Assembly: GCA_002702385.1 (NCBI GenBank)
Contig: NZZF01000056.1
Coordinates: 17,217 to 37,688 of the forward strand
Source of the DNA: Flavobacteriaceae bacterium
Lineage (GTDB): Bacteria; Bacteroidota; Bacteroidia; Flavobacteriales; Flavobacteriaceae
Reading direction: 5' to 3'
DNA: 20,472 bases
How positions within the stretch are numbered: position 1 is the first letter of the stretch; each line of letters begins with the position of its first letter. Made by a program: the position numbers and the translations under genes. The notes under the pieces were generated by a model, which did not search any database, had not been told where the DNA came from, and saw only the letters and a list, made by a program, of their open reading frames with translations. This document shows, one piece after another, positions 14,502 through 20,472 of the stretch.

Positions 14502-15779
14502 ATGAAATTTTTAACAGTATTATTTAACAACAACACATTAGCCGAAGTTAACGATGACTTCACTATCCTATGGATTTTGATTTCTGGTATATTAGTTTTC
14601 TTCATGCAAGCAGGTTTTACTTTATTAGAGTCAGGAATGACCAGAGATAAAAATGCGATCAATATTGCAATGAAGAATTTTATGGACATCTCTGTTGCTA
14701 CAATAACTTTTTGGGCAATTGGATATGGACTCATGTACGGGGCAAAGACTGGAGGATTTATTTCTTTAGGCTCTGATATTTGGTTTAACCCTGGAGCTGG
14801 AGCTCACGACGTGTTTTTTCAATTAGTATTTGCAGCTACTGCAGCTACTATAGTATCTGGAGCAGTTGCCGGAAGAACTAAGTATTCTACATATATCATT
14901 TTTACAGTCTTCATGACTGCTATAATTTACCCAATTTCAGGTGGATGGCAATGGTATGGTGATGGAGCATGGCTAGCTGACAGAGGATTTATTGACTTTG
15001 CTGGATCTTCAATCGTTCATGCCGTTGGTGGTGTTGCTGCTTTAGTTGCTGCTTGCATGGTTGGACCTAGAATTGGAAAATTTGGAAAAGATGGATCAGT
15101 TAATCCAATTCCTGGAAGTAATTTACTTTTAGCTACATTAGGTGTGTTTATCCTTTGGTTAGGATGGTTTGGATTTAATGGTGGTTCACAATTAGCATGG
15201 GGAGGTGATGATTCAATTTACGCTTCTGCTGTTGTAATGGTTACGCAAATTGCTGCAGCTGCAGGTGGATTAGGAGCTTTAATAACCTCCTGGATATGGT
15301 TTGGAAAACCTAGCTTATCACAAACTTTAAATGGATGTATCGCCGGTTTAGTTTCAATTACTGCTGGTTGTGGAAATATGACATTTGGAGGTGGATTATT
15401 AGCTGGTTTAATTGGAGGTGTATTAGTAGTTGCTTCTATTGAGTTTATTGAGAAAAAACTCAAAATTGATGATGCCATTGGTGCCTTTTCAGCCCATGGT
15501 GCAGCAGGGATCTGGGGAACAATCGTAATTGGTCTTTGGGGAGTTGCTGATCCTATGGATGCTTCAACTGGAATAGGAATCTTTAATGGTGGAGATGCAG
15601 CTCAACTTGGAACTCAAGCTTTAGGTGCATTAGCTTATTGTTTATGGGCAGCTGGAATGTCATTCATAGTTTTATTTGTTCTTAAAAAGACTATTGGATT
15701 AAGAGTAAGTGAAGAAATGGAAAAAGAAGGATTAGATATCACTGAGCATGGTGAGAAAGTATTTGGAATTAAATCATAA
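14502..15779 (+). CDS. amt: Ammonium transporter (first copy, Amt1)
   Basis: Inner-membrane ammonium channel of 425 residues with eleven predicted transmembrane helices, acting as a trimer. The twin pore histidines are H173 (DFAGSSIVHAVGG) and H332 (GAFSAHGAAGIWG). Phenylalanine F110 (QLVFAATAAT) lies where the outer gate is, and GGWQWYGD (147-154) sits near the ammonium recruitment site. The C-terminal tail has GLRVSEEMEKEGLDITEHG, the PII-responsive region. The protein starts with no cleaved signal peptide, unlike E. coli AmtB. It is co-transcribed with the TorF-like gene and ends in a strong terminator. A second, diverged amt gene follows 560 bases downstream, with PII in between, so the two channels probably differ in affinity or in control. 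Confidence 0.96.
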   Translation: MKFLTVLFNNNTLAEVNDDFTILWILISGILVFFMQAGFTLLESGMTRDKNAINIAMKNFMDISVATITFWAIGYGLMYGAKTGGFISLGSDIWFNPGAGAHDVFFQLVFAATAATIVSGAVAGRTKYSTYIIFTVFMTAIIYPISGGWQWYGDGAWLADRGFIDFAGSSIVHAVGGVAALVAACMVGPRIGKFGKDGSVNPIPGSNLLLATLGVFILWLGWFGFNGGSQLAWGGDDSIYASAVVMVTQIAAAAGGLGALITSWIWFGKPSLSQTLNGCIAGLVSITAGCGNMTFGGGLLAGLIGGVLVVASIEFIEKKLKIDDAIGAFSAHGAAGIWGTIVIGLWGVADPMDASTGIGIFNGGDAAQLGTQALGALAYCLWAAGMSFIVLFVLKKTIGLRVSEEMEKEGLDITEHGEKVFGIKS

Positions 15780-15797
15780 TTTCTACTAATCGATAAT

Positions 15798-15824
15798 AAA
15801 AGGCTGCATTTTGCAGCCTTTTTT
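15798..15824 (+). terminator. Strong Rho-independent terminator after amt1
   Basis: An 11-bp perfect stem, AAAAGGCTGCA (15798-15808) with TGCAGCCTTTT (15812-15822), a TTT loop, and a run of T's to 15824. It separates the torF-like/amt1 unit from the PII/amt2 unit. Confidence 0.92.
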
Positions 15825-15902
15825 ATTTACAAAAATTTATAATTTCTGAAAATAGTCACATATAATTTATCAAATTCAAAAAATAAATACATCAAAATTT
15901 AG

Positions 15903-15915
15903 TTATTGACAATAA
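15903..15915. promoter_or_regulatory. Palindrome upstream of the PII/amt2 promoter
   Basis: TTATTG-A-CAATAA is a perfect 6-1-6 inverted repeat about 47 bases before the -7 element at 15962. Overlapping it, TTGACAATAATCAT (15906-15919) is one mismatch per half from the Crp/Fnr-type pattern TTGAT-N4-ATCAA. Both readings are possible; neither is proven. The rest of 15825-15993 is AT-rich and shows nothing else. Confidence 0.3.
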
Positions 15916-15961
15916 TCATTATTTAGTTAATTTTTTTAGTCATGAGAGAATCAGTAAAAAT

Positions 15962-15969
15962 TAAATTTG
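15962..15969 (+). promoter_or_regulatory. Candidate -7 element of the PII/amt2 operon
   Basis: TAAATTTG is a match to TAnnTTTG, predicting transcription near 15976 and a leader of about 18 bases before the PII start codon. The -33 region is TTTAG rather than TTTG. Confidence 0.5.
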
Positions 15970-15993
15970 TCACTTAAACAATAAAATCTTTAT

Positions 15994-16332
15994 ATGAAAA
16001 AAGTAGAAGCAATAATAAGAAAATCAAAGTTTCGTGAAGTAAAAGAAGCTCTTCATGATATCGAAGTAAATTTCTTCAGTTACTGGGATGTTACTGGTGT
16101 AGGAAATGAAAAAGTTGGAAAAGTTTACAGAGGAATTACATATAGTACATCAGATATCCAAAGAAGATATTTATCAATAATAGTATCTGATTCATTTTTA
16201 GACAGGACTGTTGAAGCCATTTTAAAATCTGCTTCAACTGATAATGTAGGTGACGGAAAAATATTCATTAGTGATATTAAAGAAGCTTACAGAATTAGAA
16301 CTGGTGAAAAAGGTAATCAATCATTAAATTAA
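15994..16332 (+). CDS. glnK: Nitrogen regulatory protein PII (GlnB/GlnK type)
   Basis: Trimeric cytoplasmic sensor that binds ATP/ADP and 2-oxoglutarate and blocks Amt channels with its T-loop. The 112 residues align end to end with E. coli GlnB: MKKVEAIIRKSKFREVKEAL at the N-terminus, GDGKIF (86-91) in the B-loop, and RIRTGE at the C-terminus. The T-loop is one residue shorter. Y45 and Y50 (VYRGITY) correspond to Y46 and the uridylylated Y51. Two residues that contact 2-oxoglutarate are changed: Q39 is E39 and K58 is R57 (aligned by eye). Placement between two amt genes, 7 bases before amt2, indicates a GlnK-type role. Whether it is modified by GlnD cannot be told from this window. Confidence 0.94.
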   Translation: MKKVEAIIRKSKFREVKEALHDIEVNFFSYWDVTGVGNEKVGKVYRGITYSTSDIQRRYLSIIVSDSFLDRTVEAILKSASTDNVGDGKIFISDIKEAYRIRTGEKGNQSLN

Positions 16333-16339
16333 AAATAAT

Positions 16340-17578
16340 ATGGAATTATTAACAACAAATAATGTTTGGATGATGATCTGTACTGCATTAGTTTTCTTTA
16401 TGCATTTAGGTTTCTCATTCTTAGAAGTTGGTCTAACAAGACAAAAAAACACAATAAATATTTTATTCAAAAATTTCTTTGTAATAACAATGGGATTAAT
16501 CATATACTGTGCATTTGGGTTCAATTTAATGTATCCCGGTGAATTTGGTTTAATTGATGGCTGGTTAGGTTTTGCAGGTCCTGGATTAGATCCAGGTGCT
16601 GATTATGATCAATTAAGTTATGCTGATGGAGGATATACATACTGGACTGATTTCCTCTTTCAAGGTATGTTTGCAGCAACTGCAGCAACAATTATTTCAG
16701 GTGCAGTAGCGGAAAGAATTAAGATTTCATCATTTATGTTAATTGCATTCTTATATGTTGCAATTATTTATCCAATTGTAGGATCATGGCAATGGGGAGG
16801 TGGAGAATTTAGCACATTTACAGAAGATTATGGCTTTTATGATTTTGCTGGATCAACGCTTGTTCATTCAGTAGGTGGATGGGGAGCACTAGTTGTTATT
16901 TATTTTTTAGGTGCTAGAAAAGGTAAATTTGATAAAGAAGGTAACCCAGTTGCTATCCCAGGGTCTAATATACCATTATCCGCTGCTGGAGTATTAATTC
17001 TATGGCTAGGATGGTTTGGATTTAATGGTGGATCAGTGTTATCCGCCGATCCTGCATTAACATCATTGACTTTAGTTACAACTTGTTTAGCTGCCGCGGC
17101 TGGTGGAATTGGAGCTGCATTATTTTCAGGATTGCTTTATAAAAATCTTGACCTTACAATGTTTATGAATGGAGTTTTAGGAGGTTTAGTTGGTATAACA
17201 GCGGGAGCTGATCAAATGCTTCCTGGATCAGCAATAATTATAGGATTAATTGCTGGTGTGATTGTAGTGCTTTCAGTAGCTCTTCTTGATAAATGTAAAC
17301 TTGATGATCCTGTTGGTGCTATTCCAGTACATCTATTCTGTGGAATATGGGGAACTTTAGCAGTTGGAATTTTTGGTGAATTAGCTGGCTTTGATCAATT
17401 TATGGTTCAACTTGCTTGTGTAGGAATCGCTGGTGTATTTTGCGTAATAGGTGCAACAATTATTACACTATTTGTAAAAGCAATAGCTGGATTAAGAGTT
17501 GATGAAAAAGAAGAAGTTGAAGGTTTAGATATTGCAGAACATGGTACTAGTGCTTATGGAGACTTTAGTATCAGATAA
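16340..17578 (+). CDS. amt: Ammonium transporter (second copy, Amt2)
   Basis: Inner-membrane ammonium channel of 412 residues with eleven predicted helices. Pore histidines are H176 (DFAGSTLVHSVGG) and H331 (GAIPVHLFCGIWG). F111 lies in GMFAATAAT, GSWQWGGGE (148-156) is near the recruitment site, and the tail GLRVDEKEEVEGLDIAEHG is the PII-docking region. It is clearly diverged from Amt1 (different extracellular loops, more acidic surface around 83-104, PVHLFCG instead of SAHGAAG at the second histidine), so it is not a recent duplicate. It follows PII by 7 bases in one operon and is closed by a hairpin terminator at 17647. A cleaved signal peptide is not evident. Confidence 0.95.
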   Translation: MELLTTNNVWMMICTALVFFMHLGFSFLEVGLTRQKNTINILFKNFFVITMGLIIYCAFGFNLMYPGEFGLIDGWLGFAGPGLDPGADYDQLSYADGGYTYWTDFLFQGMFAATAATIISGAVAERIKISSFMLIAFLYVAIIYPIVGSWQWGGGEFSTFTEDYGFYDFAGSTLVHSVGGWGALVVIYFLGARKGKFDKEGNPVAIPGSNIPLSAAGVLILWLGWFGFNGGSVLSADPALTSLTLVTTCLAAAAGGIGAALFSGLLYKNLDLTMFMNGVLGGLVGITAGADQMLPGSAIIIGLIAGVIVVLSVALLDKCKLDDPVGAIPVHLFCGIWGTLAVGIFGELAGFDQFMVQLACVGIAGVFCVIGATIITLFVKAIAGLRVDEKEEVEGLDIAEHGTSAYGDFSIR

Positions 17579-17589
17579 ATTAAATATAT

Positions 17590-17643
17590 TTTAGAAAATT
17601 TTCCATAATATAAAGTTAGTTGTTTAATTAAAAATTTTCTAAA
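17590..17643. repeat. 13-bp inverted repeat in the amt2 3' region
   Basis: TTTAGAAAATTTT (17590-17602) pairs perfectly with AAAATTTTCTAAA (17631-17643), leaving a 28-base loop. It lies just before the terminator. It could fold in the 3' end of the amt2 message, but it is made only of weak pairs. Confidence 0.45.
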
Positions 17644-17646
17644 TGC

Positions 17647-17677
17647 AAAAGGGTTACCATTCGGTAGCCCTTTTTTT
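17647..17677. terminator. Terminator between convergent amt2 and pyrF
   Basis: An arm AAAAGGGTTACC (17647-17658) pairs with GGTAGCCCTTTT (17663-17674) with one T-G wobble and an ATTC loop, followed by T's to 17677. The T run is longer for the plus strand (amt2). On the minus strand only four T's follow, so it may serve pyrF less well. The pyrF stop codon sits at its right edge. Confidence 0.85.
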
Positions 17678-18467
17678 ATGAATTGATGAGATTGTTATAA
17701 TTATCTACTACATCCTCTGCTTTATCTAAATAATTTTCTTTGGATGATGCATAAATAATTGCTCTTGAAATATTAATAATAATATTATTTGAAGTAGATG
17801 TTGATGATTGAATGACATCATTTATATCACCACCCTGAGATCCAACTCCTGGAATAAGCAAAAAACTTTCAGGAATTATCTTTCTAATTTTTTTAAAATA
17901 TTCTGTTTTGGTTGCTCCAATCACATACATTATTTTTTCGAAATTATTCCATGATTTTGATTTAGATATAACGTCTAAGTAATTGTTGTTTGGTATTTGA
18001 AAATCCTTAGCACCTTTATTTGATGTTAAAGCTAAAATAATAACATATTTATCTTCATATTTTAGAAATTCAGAAACAGAATCTTCACCCATATATGGTG
18101 AAACAGTTACAGAATCAAAATTCATTTTCTCAAAAAAAGCTTTTGCATACATACTTGATGTATTACCTATGTCTGCTCTTTTAGCATCGGCAATTGTAAA
18201 AAGTTTAGGATACTTATCATTAATGTATTTAATTGTTTTTTCTAATGAACTCCAACCTTCTACTCCCCTAGCTTCATAAAATGCAGTATTAATTTTTACA
18301 GCAATAATTTTTGAATGTAGTCTGTCTATAAGAGATTTATTAAATTCAAAAACAGGATCTTCAAAATTTAGAAGGAACTCTGGAATTTTTTCAATATCTG
18401 TGTCTAAACCAAGACATAAATATGATTTTTTTTCTTTAATGTTATTGCTTAACTCAGATATTCTCAT
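17676..18467 (-). CDS. pyrF: Orotidine 5'-phosphate decarboxylase (subfamily 2)
   Basis: Final step of de novo UMP synthesis, decarboxylating OMP to UMP in the cytoplasm. The 263 residues form the TIM-barrel enzyme of subfamily 2 (TIGR02127-like). LCLGLDTD (17-24) holds the first substrate aspartate, AVKINTAFYE (56-65) the conserved lysine, and IADAKRADIG (92-101) the catalytic DxKxxD cluster (D94, K96, D99). ILALTSNKGAKDFQ and LLIPGVGSQGGD complete the phosphate-binding end. It follows prfA after 2 bases and is the last gene of the purM-prfA-pyrF run, an arrangement I recall as common in Flavobacteria. It mixes purine and pyrimidine biosynthesis with translation termination, so the operon is housekeeping. 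Confidence 0.95.
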   Translation of the reverse strand: MRISELSNNIKEKKSYLCLGLDTDIEKIPEFLLNFEDPVFEFNKSLIDRLHSKIIAVKINTAFYEARGVEGWSSLEKTIKYINDKYPKLFTIADAKRADIGNTSSMYAKAFFEKMNFDSVTVSPYMGEDSVSEFLKYEDKYVIILALTSNKGAKDFQIPNNNYLDVISKSKSWNNFEKIMYVIGATKTEYFKKIRKIIPESFLLIPGVGSQGGDINDVIQSSTSTSNNIIINISRAIIYASSKENYLDKAEDVVDNYNNLINS

Positions 18468-18469
18468 TT

Positions 18470-19546
18470 TTAAAAAGTTTCATTTTCTTTTTTCATCAAT
18501 TCAGTATTCTGTGCAATTTTCAGTTCTTCAATTAATTTCTCAATATCTCCATTTATAATATTTTGAAGATCATATAAAGTTAAATTAATTCTATGATCAG
18601 TTACCCGGCCTTGTGGATAATTATAAGTTCTAATTTTTGCTGAGCGATCACCAGAAGAGACCATCAGACTTCTTTTTTCAGAATCTTCCTGAAGTTTTTT
18701 ATTTAATTCTAATTCATATAATCTAGTCCTTAAAACTTTAAGTGCTTTTTCTAGATTCTTGTGTTGTGACTTTTGATCTTGACAACTAACTATAATTCCA
18801 GTTGGTTCATGATGTAGCTTTATTGCAGAATAAGTCGTATTAACTGATTGACCTCCTGGCCCTGTTGAAGTTGTTCTCTCAATTCTAACTTCTTGCATAT
18901 TTAGTTCAACATCAAACTCTTCAGCTTCAGGTAAAACCATTACAGTAGCAGCTGATGTATGTACTCTTCCTTGAGTTTCAGTTTGAGGAACTCTCTGAAC
19001 TCTATGAACTCCAGACTCATACTTTAATGTCCCATACACGTTTTCACCATTTATTTCAAAGATTATTTCTTTAAAACCTCCAGCTGTTCCTTCATTTAAA
19101 TCTACCAGATTAACTTTCCATCCTCTTTTTTCTGAATATTTCGAATACATTCTAAATAAATCGCCAGCAAAAATACTTGCTTCATCACCACCAGTTCCAG
19201 CTCTAAGTTCCATAACAACATTTTTTGAGTCATCGGGATCTTTTGGAATTAACATTAATTTTAATTCTTCTTCTAAAAAATCAAGTTTTTCTTTATTGGT
19301 GTTTAATTCAGAGTTTGCAAGCTCAATCATTTCTTTATCACTTTCATTTTTGACAATATCTTGAGCTTCTTCAATGTTAGAAATCAATAATTCGTATTCA
19401 TTTTTTTTATCAACTATTTCCTTTAAGTCTTTGTATTCTCTTGAAATCTGAACATATTTTTTTTGATCAGATATTATATCAGGTTGAATAATAAGATCTG
19501 ACAGTTCATTAAATCGTTGTTGAATAATATTTAATTTATCTATCAT
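18470..19546 (-). CDS. prfA: Peptide chain release factor 1
   Basis: Recognises UAA and UAG stop codons in the ribosomal A site and triggers peptide release. The 358 residues show an N-terminal helical domain (1-100), the codon-recognition domain with PQT at 187-189 (the PxT tripeptide of RF1, PAT in E. coli) inside [20 protein letters not shown], and the catalytic GGQ at 231-233 ([13 protein letters not shown]). The glutamine in the PxT triplet is, from memory, normal for Bacteroidota RF1. Length is standard. It starts 6 bases after the purM stop and ends 2 bases before pyrF. A methyltransferase PrmC that would modify the GGQ glutamine is not in the window. Confidence 0.97.
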   Translation of the reverse strand: MIDKLNIIQQRFNELSDLIIQPDIISDQKKYVQISREYKDLKEIVDKKNEYELLISNIEEAQDIVKNESDKEMIELANSELNTNKEKLDFLEEELKLMLIPKDPDDSKNVVMELRAGTGGDEASIFAGDLFRMYSKYSEKRGWKVNLVDLNEGTAGGFKEIIFEINGENVYGTLKYESGVHRVQRVPQTETQGRVHTSAATVMVLPEAEEFDVELNMQEVRIERTTSTGPGGQSVNTTYSAIKLHHEPTGIIVSCQDQKSQHKNLEKALKVLRTRLYELELNKKLQEDSEKRSLMVSSGDRSAKIRTYNYPQGRVTDHRINLTLYDLQNIINGDIEKLIEELKIAQNTELMKKENETF

Positions 19547-19552
19547 AAAATA

Positions 19553-20472
19553 TTAATATTCAAAGGTTCCATACTTTGATGATATAGTAAGTTTTTTTTC
19601 ATTTGAAGACTGAACTCTTCCAATAATTTTAGCATCAACATCAAACGATTTAGAAATTTTTATAATTTCACCTGCGAACTCTTCATCAACATATAACTCC
19701 ATTCTATGTCCCATGTTGAAAACTTGATACATTTCTCTCCATTCAGTTGAAGATTCAGCTTGAATAAGTTCAAAAACAGGAGGAATATCAAATAAATTAT
19801 CTTTTATAATATGTAAATTATCTATAAAGTGTAAAATTTTAGTTTGCGCTCCTCCACTACAATGAACAATACCATTTATATTATTTCTGCCAACGTTATT
19901 AAAAACTTCATTTAAAATTGGAGCATAAGTTCTAGTTGGAGATAAGACAAGCTTACCAGCATTTAAAGGGGAATTTTCAACTTTATCTTTAATATTTTTT
20001 GATCCTGTATAAACTAAGTCATCTGAAAGTGAATTGTCAAATGTTTCTGGATATAAATCTTTAATATTTTTATTAAAAACATCATGTCTTGCTGAGGTCA
20101 GACCATTACTTCCTATACCGCTATTATATTCATCTTCATATGATGCTTTTCCATAAGATGATAGACCTACAATAACATTTCCAGATGATATATTTTGATT
20201 GTTAATTACATCCCTTCTTTTCATCCTACAAAAGATTGTTGAATCAACAATTATTGTTCTAACAAGGTCTCCAACATCAGCAGTCTCACCTCCAGATGAT
20301 GTAATATTCATTCCAAACTTATTTAAATTTGAAATCATATCTTCAGTGCCTTCAATTATATTCTTAATAACATTACCAGGTATTAGTTTCTTATTTCTGC
20401 CAATAGTAGAAGAAACTATAATATTTTTAGTTGCACCAACACATATTAAGTCATCAATATTCATTATTAAAG
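19553..20472 (-). CDS. purM: Phosphoribosylformylglycinamidine cyclo-ligase (AIR synthetase), 5' end outside window
   Basis: Fifth step of purine synthesis: ATP-dependent closure of FGAM to AIR in the cytoplasm. The visible part begins at the right window edge and reads ...LIMNIDDLICVGAT, whose MNxDDLxxxGA motif is the internal start of the PurS/PurM ATP-binding fold. The ATG at 20462-20464 is therefore internal: the frame is open to the window edge and the family needs roughly 80 more N-terminal residues. Further signatures are SGGETADVGD (near the AIR site), VGLSSYGKASYEDEYNSGIG, SPTRTYAPIL and HCSGGAQTKIL. The sequence looks like the Bacteroidota-type PurM, longer and diverged from that of E. 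coli. It heads the purM-prfA-pyrF run. Confidence 0.93.
   Translation of the reverse strand, partial: LIMNIDDLICVGATKNIIVSSTIGRNKKLIPGNVIKNIIEGTEDMISNLNKFGMNITSSGGETADVGDLVRTIIVDSTIFCRMKRRDVINNQNISSGNVIVGLSSYGKASYEDEYNSGIGSNGLTSARHDVFNKNIKDLYPETFDNSLSDDLVYTGSKNIKDKVENSPLNAGKLVLSPTRTYAPILNEVFNNVGRNNINGIVHCSGGAQTKILHFIDNLHIIKDNLFDIPPVFELIQAESSTEWREMYQVFNMGHRMELYVDEEFAGEIIKISKSFDVDAKIIGRVQSSNEKKLTISSKYGTFEY

Noticed and set aside
18960..19000. PQT instead of PAT in release factor 1 as a hint of altered stop-codon reading
   Set aside because: The PxT pattern and GGQ are intact and glutamine here is, from memory, usual in Bacteroidota RF1. Genes in the window end in TAA, TAG and TGA normally.
20462..20464. 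ATG at 20464 as the purM start
   Set aside because: It falls inside the conserved MNxDDL motif and the frame stays open to the window edge, so purM is partial.

Overview
The window looks like a piece of the chromosome of an AT-rich, probably streamlined and marine member of the Bacteroidota, most likely Flavobacteriales. Four things point there. Several start regions carry the Bacteroidota -7 promoter element TAnnTTTG, and purine-rich Shine-Dalgarno sites are scarce. A DUF2795-type acidic protein sits just upstream of an enlarged SecA that lacks a C-terminal zinc finger. The gene order purM-prfA-pyrF, the reduced DnaJ zinc domain and the PII sequence (YWDVTGVGNEK) also match, from memory, flavobacterial proteins. 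Codon use is uniform, with strong Lys/Asn/Ile bias. I see no mobile element, CRISPR array, rRNA or tRNA.

Layout. Positions 1-453 hold the 3' end of lnt, closed by a hairpin terminator. A Bacteroidota-type promoter then drives a 74-residue DUF2795 protein with its own terminator, followed by secA, a GT-B glycosyltransferase and a periplasmic MsrA that starts with TTG. These three (837-5886) are packed as a plus-strand operon. Positions 5875-11570 are a compact minus-strand run: TIGR01777 epimerase, grpE, dnaJ, an NtrC-like response regulator without a DNA-binding domain, an M28 peptidase and a PAP2 phosphatase. At 11633 transcription diverges to ilvE. Convergent to ilvE is a MazG-like NTP pyrophosphohydrolase gene interrupted by an in-frame TAA. 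Next come a small membrane protein and the fluoride channel gene crcB, overlapping by 8 bases.

Positions 13833-17578 form a nitrogen-acquisition block: a TorF-like outer-membrane protein and ammonium channel Amt1 (ending in a strong terminator), then PII and a second channel, Amt2, under a separate promoter-like element. A likely working model is that the outer-membrane protein and the two Amt channels supply ammonium while PII gates the channels according to cell nitrogen and energy status. The right end (17676-20472) is the minus-strand housekeeping operon purM (5' end outside the window), prfA and pyrF.

Most of the window is ordinary core genome and I do not see a convincing new defence or mobile system. 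The points most worth a second look are the nonsense codon inside an otherwise intact MazG-like gene, the NtrC-type AAA+ regulator with no HTH and a changed GAFTGA loop, the PII protein with substitutions at two 2-oxoglutarate-contact positions, and the palindromes upstream of the two ammonium transcription units. No gene-free stretch exceeds about 215 bases; the two longest (13647-13832 and 15780-15993) hold the regulatory elements listed.
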